61,819 nucleotides of DNA from Methanoculleus methanifontis. GTDB lineage: Archaea; Halobacteriota; Methanomicrobia; Methanomicrobiales; Methanoculleaceae. Positions within the stretch are counted from its first letter, which is position 1; every line of letters starts with the position of its first letter. The notes under the pieces are model-generated. The model was given only the letters and a program-made list of their open reading frames with translations, was not told the origin of the DNA and did not search any database. The translations under genes were made by a program, and so were the position numbers. This document shows, in pieces, positions 8,737 to 17,613 of this stretch. Where the stretch lies: contig NZ_VCYI01000016.1 in assembly GCF_030464365.1 (NCBI RefSeq), forward strand, positions 1 to 61,819. The letters run 5' to 3'.

Positions 8737-9868
8737 GCGGCCTCCAGAATCTCCCCTGTTTGATGCGGAGCGCAAACTCGCCGGCCGTCATCCCCAGTTG
8801 CAGGATGTTGGGCACGATGTCGTGGGGATCGATGTCATAACAGATGGTCCTGTCCGCAAAATCGGAGATGAACTCTGGTACGGCTCCCGGTTTCGTCACG
8901 GCATGAAACACGTCCAGGGGGAAGAGCCACCTGAACTTGACGCCGATCTTATAGGAAAGAACCGGTTCGATGTCTCCTTCGCATGCCATCCTGCAGGTCA
9001 GGTACGGGAAGTCTACGCCGGATGCGATGGCGAGTTCAAGAGATCCCCAGAATTTAGGATTAATCTCCATCAGGAAGTACTTCCCGGTCCGCTCGTCCTT
9101 CTTGAACTCGACCATGGCTACGCCGTGCCACCTCAAACTGTCAAGCAGTTTCAGGCCCTGCTCCATCAACATGGGGTCGTAGATGCTCTCGGCAAGGGTG
9201 CTCGGACCACCGGTGACCGGATATTCCCGTAGCCGCCGGTGCATGAAAATTGCTCTTGCCTCCCCGTGATTGTAGAGCGCAAAAAATCCATAGCCCCCGC
9301 CAGAGATATATTCCTGGACGATTGGGGCGAACGCCGATATTTTTTGGTACTGGGATATAAGCTCCTCTGCCGAATTCGCATACCCGACATTCCCGTTCTC
9401 CCGTGCTCCCTTCACCACCACGGGATAGGAGAGGAAGTCTGCGACCCGCTCGACATCTTCAAGCGATTGCGGATAGAAGGTCTTTGGGATGGCGACGCCG
9501 ATGCTCTCTGCAAGTTGCATGGTTTTATCTTTATTCCCGGCGAGGTCGATCGAGGCCCGATCCGGCAGGGGCACCCGGACATAGGGCTCCAATCTTTCCC
9601 TAACCCGGGATATCTGGTCGACTGCCGCGTAACTGATCGGCAGGACTACGTCGAACTGCTCCCGCTTTGCCAGGTCGTACACAGACTCGGCAAACGTGGT
9701 ATCATGTTCGGGGTTGGGGGCGAGAATGCTTTTAGAGCAGTATTTTGAGTGGAATGAGACGCTCAGGCGCATATCAGAGAGCACCGTAACATCAATTCCC
9801 CTCTTTCCCAGAGACCGAACTGACGCCAGCGTGTGCTTGAAGTTTCCGTCAGTGATCAGAACCCTCAT
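8717..9868 (-). CDS. ATP-grasp ligase
   Basis: A 383-residue ATP-grasp enzyme. Residues 1-110 form a Rossmann-like N-terminal domain (MRVLITDGNFKHTLASVRSL). The middle has the nucleotide-binding elements DKTMQLAESIGVAIPKTF, YPVVVKGARENGNVGYAN and VQEYISGGGYGFFALYN, and the C-terminal metal site is in LMEINPKFWGSLELAIASG. This pattern resembles carbamoyl-phosphate-synthase-like ATP-grasp proteins that ligate a carboxylate to an amine or another nucleophile. With a deacetylase, PHP protein and glycosyltransferase in the same operon, it may attach an amino acid or similar group to a freed amino sugar; that is a hypothesis. Its ATG overlaps the deacetylase stop (ATGA). Confidence 0.9.
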   Translation of the reverse strand: MRVLITDGNFKHTLASVRSLGKRGIDVTVLSDMRLSVSFHSKYCSKSILAPNPEHDTTFAESVYDLAKREQFDVVLPISYAAVDQISRVRERLEPYVRVPLPDRASIDLAGNKDKTMQLAESIGVAIPKTFYPQSLEDVERVADFLSYPVVVKGARENGNVGYANSAEELISQYQKISAFAPIVQEYISGGGYGFFALYNHGEARAIFMHRRLREYPVTGGPSTLAESIYDPMLMEQGLKLLDSLRWHGVAMVEFKKDERTGKYFLMEINPKFWGSLELAIASGVDFPYLTCRMACEGDIEPVLSYKIGVKFRWLFPLDVFHAVTKPGAVPEFISDFADRTICYDIDPHDIVPNILQLGMTAGEFALRIKQGRFWRPHGRPLL

Positions 9869-11265
9869 GACAAAACCACGTTCACCTGTTCTCTATCGAA
9901 CCTGATATCCACATACCCGTCGCCGCAGACATACTCTGCATCGATATGCCGGACTCTCTCCGGGTCGACATGAACCCGGACACGCAACGGCGGCAATGAT
10001 CGAGCCCGCTCGAGGCCTGTAATCGTGATTTTGAAGCCGTCTTCGGTCTTCGAATAGTCCAATCTGGCATTGCGGCGCATTCTGAACCAGTCGACAATAT
10101 CAATTGCGCGCGTTACCCACGCCCCATCTGCCATGGCCCTGTTGATGATATTCGTATATACATCGCCCCAGTCGCGGGGCGCGGCCAGGCAATCACTGTG
10201 CCAGAGTATCGTGACAACACCACCGTATCGCAACGCCTGATCGAGGATCTCGTTGCAGGTCTGGTACGCCTCATCCTCGTCCAGACTCAGGCAGTCTACC
10301 CGCTTGCATCCCTCTTCTGTCGTGAGCCAGCAGTGCCTCCCGAACAGGCTGACGTCCTGGATGTGGAGAGGGAGTTCCAGCAGCCTCTCCACCCCGCGTG
10401 GCCGGTAGACCTGCAATGTCCCGGCCCGGAATCCGATATCCTCGTTGTACCCGAATGTTGAGTCGTAATCATAGCCGGCGTCATCAAGGATCTGCCATGT
10501 GCCCTCATCGAAGTGCAGCCAGTGAACCCGTGTGCCTACCCTTACTCTTGCGTCCTTCGGGAGAGACATGCGTTCATTCTCGGCGCTGGCTTTATCAACC
10601 CAGTTGTCTAGGCCATGAACCCCCACTTCCCACCCGCGGGCAGCAAGTTCATCAACCGGAGTATCATCGATTGAATAATATCCGGCACGAATCTTCGGAG
10701 ACCCGATACCCGCATAGCCGCTCTGGGGCAGGAAGTAGAACGTAGACTTCACCTGGAGCTGCTCCTCAAGTCTCCTCCAGGTCTCAAAGAGATCCCAGGG
10801 GTCCTTCGCGAGGCCGAATTTCGCGAGCACGATTCTGGTTCCCTCGACAAACCTCCGCTGGCGGAAGCAGTTGTAGGCTGCATAGAAGACCGAAAGAAAA
10901 GACCGCTCTCTGACGGAGGCGACATCCACATCGTGCGTAAGCGCAAGCGAGTAGGTGTATCCCCAGGGTATCGGCGGGATCTCGATCAGCGGGGAGAAAC
11001 GCTTGATCTGCTGGCGCAACGTGTCCAGGCACTCTTCGCAGAGCGGCCTGCGGTTACGAGGGAGCCCCTCGTTGAGCATATCGGCAATCTTTTTGATCAG
11101 GTCATTATCGGTGAGGTCAATTCGGTTACAGGTCTCTGGAATATGTCCGGTTTTTGTTATGACAACATCATACCTGGATGTCGGGGTATACCATTCCCAG
11201 GGAACCTTCAGTAACTGAAACACTTCCTCAACTGCATACTCATCGTCATGTTGCACTCCAATCAT
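9865..11265 (-). CDS. Polysaccharide deacetylase family protein with N-terminal extension
   Basis: A 466-residue protein with a NodB-like carbohydrate esterase fold after an N-terminal region of about 100 residues. Motif 1, normally TFDDG, appears as LTHDVD (109-114), and motif 2 as VGVHGLD (214-220). This is the divergent form seen in exopolysaccharide-linked deacetylases. TVLWHSD-like ILWHSDCLA near 375 gives the late His motif. A C-terminal beta-rich tail of about 70 residues follows. No signal peptide or membrane segment is visible, so action on a cytoplasmic lipid- or nucleotide-linked intermediate is more likely than on an extracellular polymer. It is the first gene of a four-gene overlapping operon. 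Confidence 0.87.
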   Translation of the reverse strand: MIGVQHDDEYAVEEVFQLLKVPWEWYTPTSRYDVVITKTGHIPETCNRIDLTDNDLIKKIADMLNEGLPRNRRPLCEECLDTLRQQIKRFSPLIEIPPIPWGYTYSLALTHDVDVASVRERSFLSVFYAAYNCFRQRRFVEGTRIVLAKFGLAKDPWDLFETWRRLEEQLQVKSTFYFLPQSGYAGIGSPKIRAGYYSIDDTPVDELAARGWEVGVHGLDNWVDKASAENERMSLPKDARVRVGTRVHWLHFDEGTWQILDDAGYDYDSTFGYNEDIGFRAGTLQVYRPRGVERLLELPLHIQDVSLFGRHCWLTTEEGCKRVDCLSLDEDEAYQTCNEILDQALRYGGVVTILWHSDCLAAPRDWGDVYTNIINRAMADGAWVTRAIDIVDWFRMRRNARLDYSKTEDGFKITITGLERARSLPPLRVRVHVDPERVRHIDAEYVCGDGYVDIRFDREQVNVVLS

Positions 11266-11645
11266 GTCTTTTTATGCCTCGTTTGAGATGTACAGTCCTT
11301 GCAGATTTCCCGCATCCTGATATGTCACAACAGATCGATTCAGACAAATCAATTTGATAGACATTAACTTATACCTTATCGAAATACGGAACTCGTGGGA
11401 TTATGGTGTAATTTATGATTTTTTTAAACCAACTATGATAGTAGATACAATTCACGGCTGTATGCACTAATATGTCCCACAATCACCCGGTACGCACCCT
11501 CTTCATCTATCCCGGGTAACACTGCCTCCTTGGCCCCCCAGTTCATTCATACAACCCCTCAAACGCTCCACCAAGCAGCCAACCGCCCATGCGACCCCAC
11601 CCAGTTCCACCAAATCGCCCTGTCCCCCAACCGTTTACTTAAACA
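11266..11645. promoter_or_regulatory. Divergent intergenic region with AT-rich promoter DNA
   Basis: About 380 bases lie between the leftward deacetylase operon and the rightward glycerol-phosphate cassette. The segment 11330-11450 is strongly AT-rich, with TTTAAA-like and TTAACTTATA-like tracts suitable as archaeal box A elements on both strands. No open frame with a ribosome binding site was seen. It probably holds the promoters of both operons; transcription starts cannot be fixed. Confidence 0.4.
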
Positions 11646-12863
11646 ATGAGAACGCGAGTATATCCCCTCGATCCAATGGTCCCTCGCAGTATCGTCAACG
11701 GCATCCGATCGCTGGCCTATGATGCAGGCACCCTTCTTTTTTCAGCGGTATCACTGCTCGTGCCGAAAGATGAGCATAAAATCCTGTTCTTCTCGGTGCC
11801 CGATTACTCCGACAACGCAAAGTACGTCTACGACAAAATGCTCGAATCCGGCCTCGATAGAACCCATCAGTTGATCTGGTGCGTCTACTCACCCATCAAT
11901 GCAAACCACGTCATCCGCCGCTCACGTGAATACCTCTACCATGCGCTGACGGCAAAGTACATCATCAGCACCCACGGCACACCAGCCTGGAAGTCCAGAA
12001 ACCAGGTAAGCATCGAACTATGGCACGGCCTCCCGCTGAAGACGATCGGGTACTTTGCCGATACCGACTTTCCGAACGCCGCCGCGAGACTCTCTGCAAC
12101 ATGGAGGCTGCGGAGGTTTGCGAACTCCGTGGACTATCTTATCACACCCTCAGAACTCGAGCGGCTGATCTTCTCTTCCGCTTTCCTGATCGATCCCGGT
12201 AAGGTTCTGGTCCTTGGACAACCCCGGTGCGATGCTCTTTACAGGCCCAGAGCTGCCGGGATAAACGTACTATGCCGTATCCTCGGCCGGGACGGCACTT
12301 CTGAAAAGAGGCTTCTACTGTATCTTCCCACCTTCCGGGAATATGATACCGGTGCGAGCCGTAAAATCCTCGAAGAGATCCTCGCAAGCGAGAAGTTTCG
12401 CCGGTTCGTGAAGGACGAGAATCTGCTTTTTGTCTGCAAACCGCACTCTCACGACGAGAATCTCTTCCAAGCGTATAACGGAGAGCATATCCACATACTC
12501 TTAAACGATGACCTGCGGAAATCAGGTGATACCATCTACGACTTCCTGAACGCCGTCGATATCCTGATCACCGACTACTCGTCGGTGTACTTCGACTTTC
12601 TTCACCTGAACCGACCGATCGTCTTCCACGTGCCCGATATTGGGGAGTACCGGGATCAAAGAGGATTTATTCTCGAACCGTTTCGCGACTGGGCACCGGG
12701 AGAGGTCTCCACCAATGTCGATGAACTGATAGAAGCGCTTACGAATGCCCTCGCCGGCCCGGACAGATGGGAACCGGAGAGGATCAGGCTACGACGGTTA
12801 TTGTTCAGGTACACCGACGAACTCGCATCTGAAAGAGTCTGCAGACTGATCGAGCAGCGTTAA
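11646..12863 (+). CDS. CDP-glycerol:poly(glycerophosphate) glycerophosphotransferase family protein (TagF/TagB-like)
   Basis: A 405-residue protein of the teichoic-acid polymerase family. Diagnostic motifs are ELWHGLPLKTIGYF at 125-137 and TDYSSVYFDFLHLNRPIVF at 309-327 followed by DIGEYRDQRGF, which in TagF/TagB bind the CDP-glycerol donor. Length matches the catalytic GT-B domain without extra modules. In bacteria this family transfers sn-glycerol-3-phosphate units, and relatives use ribitol or sugar phosphates. Here it is followed by a nucleotidyltransferase and a GpsA-type dehydrogenase that could supply the donor. Membrane association through an N-terminal basic/hydrophobic helix (about 14-40) is plausible. 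The exact polyol is inferred from neighbours. Confidence 0.9.
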   Translation: MRTRVYPLDPMVPRSIVNGIRSLAYDAGTLLFSAVSLLVPKDEHKILFFSVPDYSDNAKYVYDKMLESGLDRTHQLIWCVYSPINANHVIRRSREYLYHALTAKYIISTHGTPAWKSRNQVSIELWHGLPLKTIGYFADTDFPNAAARLSATWRLRRFANSVDYLITPSELERLIFSSAFLIDPGKVLVLGQPRCDALYRPRAAGINVLCRILGRDGTSEKRLLLYLPTFREYDTGASRKILEEILASEKFRRFVKDENLLFVCKPHSHDENLFQAYNGEHIHILLNDDLRKSGDTIYDFLNAVDILITDYSSVYFDFLHLNRPIVFHVPDIGEYRDQRGFILEPFRDWAPGEVSTNVDELIEALTNALAGPDRWEPERIRLRRLLFRYTDELASERVCRLIEQR

Positions 12864-13213
12864 TCAGATCTGGTTGGAGATGTCGCAGAATCTTTCGGGT
12901 GGACCTACCAGGAGACTTTGAGCCTTTCAAGCACCCTCCGGGTCACGGCTTGCACCTCCCGGAAGTTATGCATTCGGCGGACGCATCTCCCCACATCGCT
13001 GCCAGAATAAAAGCATGCTCATTTCAGACCATGGTACAGTCCACACGGCAGAAATCCCGCATATGATCGCTTTGTACCAGGTGCGCCAAAGGCTTGCAGG
13101 CGGTTTTGGGGAGAACCTCAGCAACACGACCGGTTGATACGCACAGTTAATAACCAAATATTGTTATAATCTACAGGCGTATATCGCACGATAAATAAGA
13201 GCGGTGTTTCACT
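12864..13213. other. Intergenic stretch with possible gene remnant
   Basis: About 350 bases between the glycerophosphotransferase and the nucleotidyltransferase. On the minus strand near 12904-12975 a short frame reads like a protein C-terminus (REVQAVTRRVLERLKVSW, then stop), which may be the tail of a lost glycosyltransferase. The last 80 bases are AT-rich and hold the TATA-like promoter described separately. Nothing intact is encoded. Confidence 0.35.
13164..13170 (+). promoter_or_regulatory. TATA-like box A for the nucleotidyltransferase/GpsA pair
   Basis: TTATAAT, preceded by A-rich bases, lies about 45 nt upstream of the TTG start at 13214. That distance allows transcription to begin near 13195 and leaves room for the GGTG ribosome binding site at 13203-13206. 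The surrounding AT-rich tract contrasts with the GC-rich coding DNA. The call rests on position and composition only. Confidence 0.35.
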
Positions 13214-13960
13214 TTGATCGGCGTAATCCTGGCAGCGGGATGTGGACGAAGATTGGGCAGAGACATCGATCTCGAGAAGATCGGCCCGAAATGCCTGCTT
13301 ACAATCGACAATTGCACGCTGCTGGAACGAATAGTCTCGGATCTGGTGTCTTCTGATGTAGACGCGGTCACCATCGTCATCGGGTACAAGGCGGATATGG
13401 TACGGAAAGCCTGCACGACACTGGAGAGAACCTATGGCGTTCGGCTCAATCTGGTTCGTAACGGTGACTACCTCTCGACGAACACAGCCTATTCCCTCAA
13501 TATCGGGCTATCTGGCATACATGACGATGTTGTCATCTTTAACGGCGACGTGCTGTACGATCGTGCCATCCTGGACAATTTATTGAAGATAGATCAGACC
13601 GCGATTGTGGTTGACAATACAAAGCCGCTCACGGAAGAATCGTTTAAAGTGAAGATAGTAAACGGCCGGATCGAAGAGATGGGAAAAACCGTCCCGATAG
13701 TAAACGCGACAGGGGAGTTCATCGGTATCTCGAAGATCGCCGGCAGGGATATCGGCGAAGCGAAACGGTTGCTGAATGCCCTGGTTTCGGGGGATCCGAA
13801 TAACTACTACGACTTCATCTACCAGTCCCTGTCAGAGAGCGGGAACCTTGCATACTCGTTCACGAACGGACTGAAATGGACGGAGATCGACGATATCCGG
13901 GACCTCAGGTATGCCGAGAGCATCGCGGGCATAGCCGCCGGTGCACGGGGGCGGTTTTGA
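13214..13960 (+). CDS. Sugar/polyol-phosphate nucleotidyltransferase (MobA/LicC-like fold)
   Basis: A 248-residue NTP transferase. The signature LAAGCGRRLG is at 6-15, the activating Lys is in GPKCLL (24-29) and the metal-binding Asp is in FNGDVLYD (109-116). The ending ATGEFIGISKIAG resembles LicC-type cytidylyltransferases and the archaeal inositol-phosphate cytidylyltransferase domain rather than TagD, which has a different fold. Start is TTG at 13214 with GGTG 7 nt upstream. Its stop overlaps the next start as TGATG, so it is coupled to the GpsA-type gene. I infer that it makes a CDP-activated donor, perhaps CDP-glycerol, for the upstream transferase. The base specificity cannot be read from sequence. 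Confidence 0.85.
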   Translation: MIGVILAAGCGRRLGRDIDLEKIGPKCLLTIDNCTLLERIVSDLVSSDVDAVTIVIGYKADMVRKACTTLERTYGVRLNLVRNGDYLSTNTAYSLNIGLSGIHDDVVIFNGDVLYDRAILDNLLKIDQTAIVVDNTKPLTEESFKVKIVNGRIEEMGKTVPIVNATGEFIGISKIAGRDIGEAKRLLNALVSGDPNNYYDFIYQSLSESGNLAYSFTNGLKWTEIDDIRDLRYAESIAGIAAGARGRF

Positions 13961-14937
13961 TGATATCGAAAGTTGGGGTCATCGGTGCCGGAAGCATGGG
14001 TACCGCCATTGCGCAGAGCATCTCCCGGAGGGCCGGAGAGGTTATCGTGTTCGGGAGGAGACAGGCGGTTGTCGATTCGATTAACCGTGACAACTGTAAT
14101 TCGCGTTATTTCCCGGGTCTGCGCTTGAACCCCAATATCCGTGCGAGACTAATGGGCGACAGATTGGATGTCGTGGACTGTGCGGCCGTGGTCATCGCTG
14201 TCCCCTCAAGTGAAGTTCGGTCTATCGTTAGCGCTGCGCACGAAGATCTTGCAGGCAAGTTCCTCGTCACGGTAGCCAAAGGACTGGAGTACCCGTCGCT
14301 CAAAACGATGAGTGAAATTATCCGCGATGAGACGGGCAACCCGAATATGGCCTGCTTCTCAGGGCCGACCTTCGCCGATGAGATTGCCTACGGTCATATC
14401 GCCGGCGCTACGATAGGTGCCGGCGGGGATCCATCGCTGAGAGCAACGATCTCGGATCTCTTCGGGGAATTCATCCTGGATTTTTCGGACGATATCAGAG
14501 CGGTCGAGTTATGCGGCGTGCTGAAGAACGTATACGCCATCGGAACGGGGATGTGGGATTCGGTTTACAGCAACCATAACGAGCACTACACCTTCCTGAA
14601 CATGTGCTACAAGGAGATGTGCACCTTTTTACGGGCTATTTCTCTTGATGAAGGGATATTCACAAAATTCTGCTGCTTTGGGGATTTCAACCTGACCGCC
14701 AACGTGGATAAAAGCCGCAACCGGACACTGGGGCTGATGGTCGGCAAAAAGATCGTAAAAACCCCCTATTTAGAGTCCGGCGTGACGTTCGAGGGGTCCA
14801 GATCGGTCAAAGGGATCATCGAACTGGCCGAGAACCATGACATCGACATGCCCATCGCACGGTTCGTCTACGACGTCCTGAGCGGGAATAATAACGTGCG
14901 GGAATCGGTCGATGGGCTCATCAGGAAAGCGCCCTGA
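13960..14937 (+). CDS. gpsA: NAD(P)-dependent glycerol-3-phosphate dehydrogenase (GpsA-like)
   Basis: A 325-residue member of the GpsA family, which interconverts dihydroxyacetone phosphate and sn-glycerol-3-phosphate. Motifs: NAD site VIGAGSMGTAIA (7-18), SGPTFADEI (134-142), ELCGVLKNVYAIGTG (183-197) with catalytic Lys189, and FGDFNLTANVDKSRN (240-254), matching the family GDLxLTC..SRN segment. The start at 13960 is fixed by the TGATG overlap. Archaeal membrane lipids use sn-glycerol-1-phosphate made by an unrelated enzyme, so this gene most likely serves the surface polymer made by the upstream glycerophosphotransferase. The segment that normally reads NxKAAL is altered (NHNEHYTFLN), so a related ketose-phosphate substrate is possible. 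Confidence 0.87.
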   Translation: MISKVGVIGAGSMGTAIAQSISRRAGEVIVFGRRQAVVDSINRDNCNSRYFPGLRLNPNIRARLMGDRLDVVDCAAVVIAVPSSEVRSIVSAAHEDLAGKFLVTVAKGLEYPSLKTMSEIIRDETGNPNMACFSGPTFADEIAYGHIAGATIGAGGDPSLRATISDLFGEFILDFSDDIRAVELCGVLKNVYAIGTGMWDSVYSNHNEHYTFLNMCYKEMCTFLRAISLDEGIFTKFCCFGDFNLTANVDKSRNRTLGLMVGKKIVKTPYLESGVTFEGSRSVKGIIELAENHDIDMPIARFVYDVLSGNNNVRESVDGLIRKAP

Positions 14938-15029
14938 ACGATCCGGGCGGACTCAAAACCTCCTGTATGGTTGGGTTCATCCCCTTCGCCGTGAAGATTC
15001 GCTCCACCGGCAAAATCCAGAGATCCGGA

Positions 15030-16037
15030 TCACACAGATCTTTCCTCGATGATATTCCGGATTTTTTGCATCCTCTCCTCAAGGGAGAACTCCCTCTCAA
15101 CCCTGGCTCTTGCCGCTTTCCCCCTGTCTGACCGTAACGCCTCCGATATCGCCGCTGCCGTCGCTTCCGCATCCCCGTACGGCACCACGAATCCCGTGTC
15201 TCCCACCACCTCCGGGAGGGCGCCCCTGTCCGTCACCACGGGGACGCACTCACAGGACATCGCTTCGGCAAGCGCAACACCGAACGACTCCCGGTAGGAG
15301 AGCTGGCAGTAGACCTTTGCCCGGCGGTACCACTGCAGGAGTCCCCCCTGAGAAGGAGACGGGACAACCTCGACGTTCGCCGGGGCATCCCGTCTCAGGT
15401 CTTCGATGCTCCCGTCAAGATCGCGGCCGATGATGGCGAACCGGAGATCCGGGAGGCGTTTCGCAGTCTCAAGGAACGTGTCGAGGCCCTTGAGCGTGAT
15501 GTTGCTCTGGTTGATCTGGCATACCGTGATGACGAGATCGTCTTTTTCCTCTCCCGGGGAGAACTGCGCGCAGTCGATCCCGTTATAGACGACTGCAACG
15601 TGACGGTGATCGCCCAGTTCCAGTATCTCCCGCCTGTTGAACTCCGATACCGCGAGGATATGGTCGGCGTTTTGGATGATGTAGTTCACCCTCTTTGCAA
15701 GTTTCGGGTCCAGCAGGGCACCATACTCAATCTCAGGCTCTCTCGCGACCTCGTACCCGCCGATGACGACGATGGTTCTCTTCCCGAGGAGATTTGCCAG
15801 CGTTACGGCGAGATACGAATGGTTGTGGGCAAACCAGGAGTAGGTGAGATCGGCCCAGAGGACTCCCCGGAGTATCTCAAACGTGATCAGGAGTGACCGC
15901 TTCAGGCCGTTTTTCCCCTGGTAGTTGCTGATGACGGCCTCCCGGACACGGTATTCCCGCCTGAGCGCCTCGAGATCGCGCTCGGTGAATGTGGATGGAG
16001 AAGGGGATACCAGGAATATCTTCGTTTGCTCCTTCAC
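15030..16037 (-). CDS. Family 4 glycosyltransferase
   Basis: A 335-residue GT-B glycosyltransferase. The C-terminal half holds SQGGLLQWYRRAKVYCQL, YRESFGVALAEAMSCECVPV with the E-x7-E motif, and TDRGALPEVVGDTGFVVPYG. The N-terminal half is short and has AHNHSYLAVTLANLLGKRT. GTG at 16037 is the start, with GGAGG 7 nt upstream. It converges on the GpsA-type gene (about 90 nt between stops) and lies about 135 nt downstream of another GT4 gene on the same strand. Donor and acceptor are unknown; context points to surface glycan assembly. Confidence 0.9.
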   Translation of the reverse strand: MKEQTKIFLVSPSPSTFTERDLEALRREYRVREAVISNYQGKNGLKRSLLITFEILRGVLWADLTYSWFAHNHSYLAVTLANLLGKRTIVVIGGYEVAREPEIEYGALLDPKLAKRVNYIIQNADHILAVSEFNRREILELGDHRHVAVVYNGIDCAQFSPGEEKDDLVITVCQINQSNITLKGLDTFLETAKRLPDLRFAIIGRDLDGSIEDLRRDAPANVEVVPSPSQGGLLQWYRRAKVYCQLSYRESFGVALAEAMSCECVPVVTDRGALPEVVGDTGFVVPYGDAEATAAAISEALRSDRGKAARARVEREFSLEERMQKIRNIIEERSV

Positions 16038-16171
16038 GTGAATTCCTCCAGACTTTGCTAAACGGGCTCATGCAACCCTGCAGCAGGCGTGTCCATGCGG
16101 GGTGATGCTGTTCGTGGGATAAACCGGGTATCCCGTATGCGAGAGATAGGAGCACTGGATAAGGCCGGAAA

Positions 16172-17329
16172 TTATCGCGCTCTGCGGCCACGGCTCCGAT
16201 CGCCCCTTCCCGCCTCCTCAACCTGCCTGTATACCCCGAGCAGCCTCTTCTCCATCTCCCCCCAGTTATACCGCTCTAGAACCGCCTTCCGCCCATTCTC
16301 CCCCATCCTCCGCGCCTCGTCCGGGTGCTCGAGCAGGTAGACGATCGCCTCCGCGATCGCATCCGGGTCGGTCGGGTCGACCAGCACCCCGCACTCTGTC
16401 TCCCCCACCACCTTCCGGATCTCCGGAAAGTCGCTCGCAACGACCGGGAGACCGCAGAGCATGTAGTCGAAGAGCTTGTTCGGGAGGCCGATGTATGCAT
16501 TGTAGTAGTCGGGTTGGAAGACGAGGAGGCCGATGCTGCCCTTACGGAGCGTTTCGTACATTTCCTGGTAAGGGAGGTAGCCAGTCAGAGTGATCTCCGG
16601 TCTCGGGTCCGTCTTCGCAGCGATCGCACCGATATCTTCGCGGATGTTCCCGACGAGGGTCAGGGTGACCCCGGGAACCGTTGCAGCCACCTTCGACATC
16701 GCCTGGATGCACTCCCTGATGCCGTGGAACAACTGCATATTTCCGGCCATGTAGACCACGTTGCGGCTGCGTCCTGCCTGCGGAGCCGGCGGCACCGGGC
16801 CAGCAACCGAATAGTTGGATACGATCACAGGCAGTGTCCCGTTCCGACCGAATCGTTCCGCGACGCTCTCGCTGACGGCGATCTTTGCATCGGCAAACCG
16901 CGAGAGCAGGATCTCTCCCCGGGAGAGCATGGGTTCAAGGACCCTCGTGAGGACCGTCGCGTTCGGGATACCGAGATCGAACGGGATCTCGCTCGGCCAG
17001 TGCTCATGGATGTCGTAAATGACCCGCTTCCCTTTGAGAAACTTCGTAAGGACCCCGATGAGGAGGGCATCGGGCTCATGGCAGTGGACGACGTCGCACT
17101 TCTGGTTCAGGCACGCCCGAAACGCCCTCCAGAGCGTCACCGGATGAAGGAGGTTTGAAGGGGGTTTCCGGACGGCGACGATCTGCACGCCTCCGTTCTC
17201 ATCGATGCTCTCGTTCTCCGAAGGGGCGATGATCGTGACATCGTGCTCCTTTGCCAGGCTCTTCGCCTCTTTCTCGAATATCCGCCCGTCGTGGGGCAGG
17301 TGGGTCGTGGTGAGCATACAGATACGCAT
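16172..17329 (-). CDS. Family 4 glycosyltransferase
   Basis: A 385-residue GT4 enzyme starting at MRICMLTTTHLPHDGRIF (17329), a classic N-terminal opening for the family; an upstream extension to 17386 is not homology-like. The donor half has FQPDYYNAYIGLPNKLFDYM and GLPVVASDFPEIRKVVGE, where a Pro-Asn-Lys-Leu-Phe-Glu/Asp-Tyr motif resembles WbpH/WbnE-like group 1 transferases. The last 15 residues are Arg/Gly-rich and probably disordered. It is separated by 284 nt from wecB upstream. Donor unknown; proximity to WecB/WecC would fit an N-acetylated or uronic sugar. Confidence 0.9.
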   Translation of the reverse strand: MRICMLTTTHLPHDGRIFEKEAKSLAKEHDVTIIAPSENESIDENGGVQIVAVRKPPSNLLHPVTLWRAFRACLNQKCDVVHCHEPDALLIGVLTKFLKGKRVIYDIHEHWPSEIPFDLGIPNATVLTRVLEPMLSRGEILLSRFADAKIAVSESVAERFGRNGTLPVIVSNYSVAGPVPPAPQAGRSRNVVYMAGNMQLFHGIRECIQAMSKVAATVPGVTLTLVGNIREDIGAIAAKTDPRPEITLTGYLPYQEMYETLRKGSIGLLVFQPDYYNAYIGLPNKLFDYMLCGLPVVASDFPEIRKVVGETECGVLVDPTDPDAIAEAIVYLLEHPDEARRMGENGRKAVLERYNWGEMEKRLLGVYRQVEEAGRGDRSRGRRAR

Positions 17330-17613
17330 AATCCGGAGTTCGTTTGCGCCTCCCTGGCCGGGACCTTCCCTGATGTCACCGGGCACAAATGAGGGGGGTA
17401 AGCGACTCCAACTGTCTTTCGGGAGACTTATACTTTATCGTAGTGGGCGGCACCGGGCAAATAAGGAGCATACCGGATCGGAGGAGAACTCCAGTCAGCT
17501 GCAAAAACAGTGAATGCGCCGGGAAGGATCAAATATTATGCAATGGTCGAAATTTCGAACGTAAGTTTACCAGCCTCAACGTTCACTCGTGTCCCGGCAC
17601 ATGCCGGGCACTG

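Noticed and set aside
12966-13157. Minus-strand frame of 63 codons between two glycerol-phosphate genes
   Set aside because: No ribosome binding site, no recognisable motif and composition unlike genes nearby.
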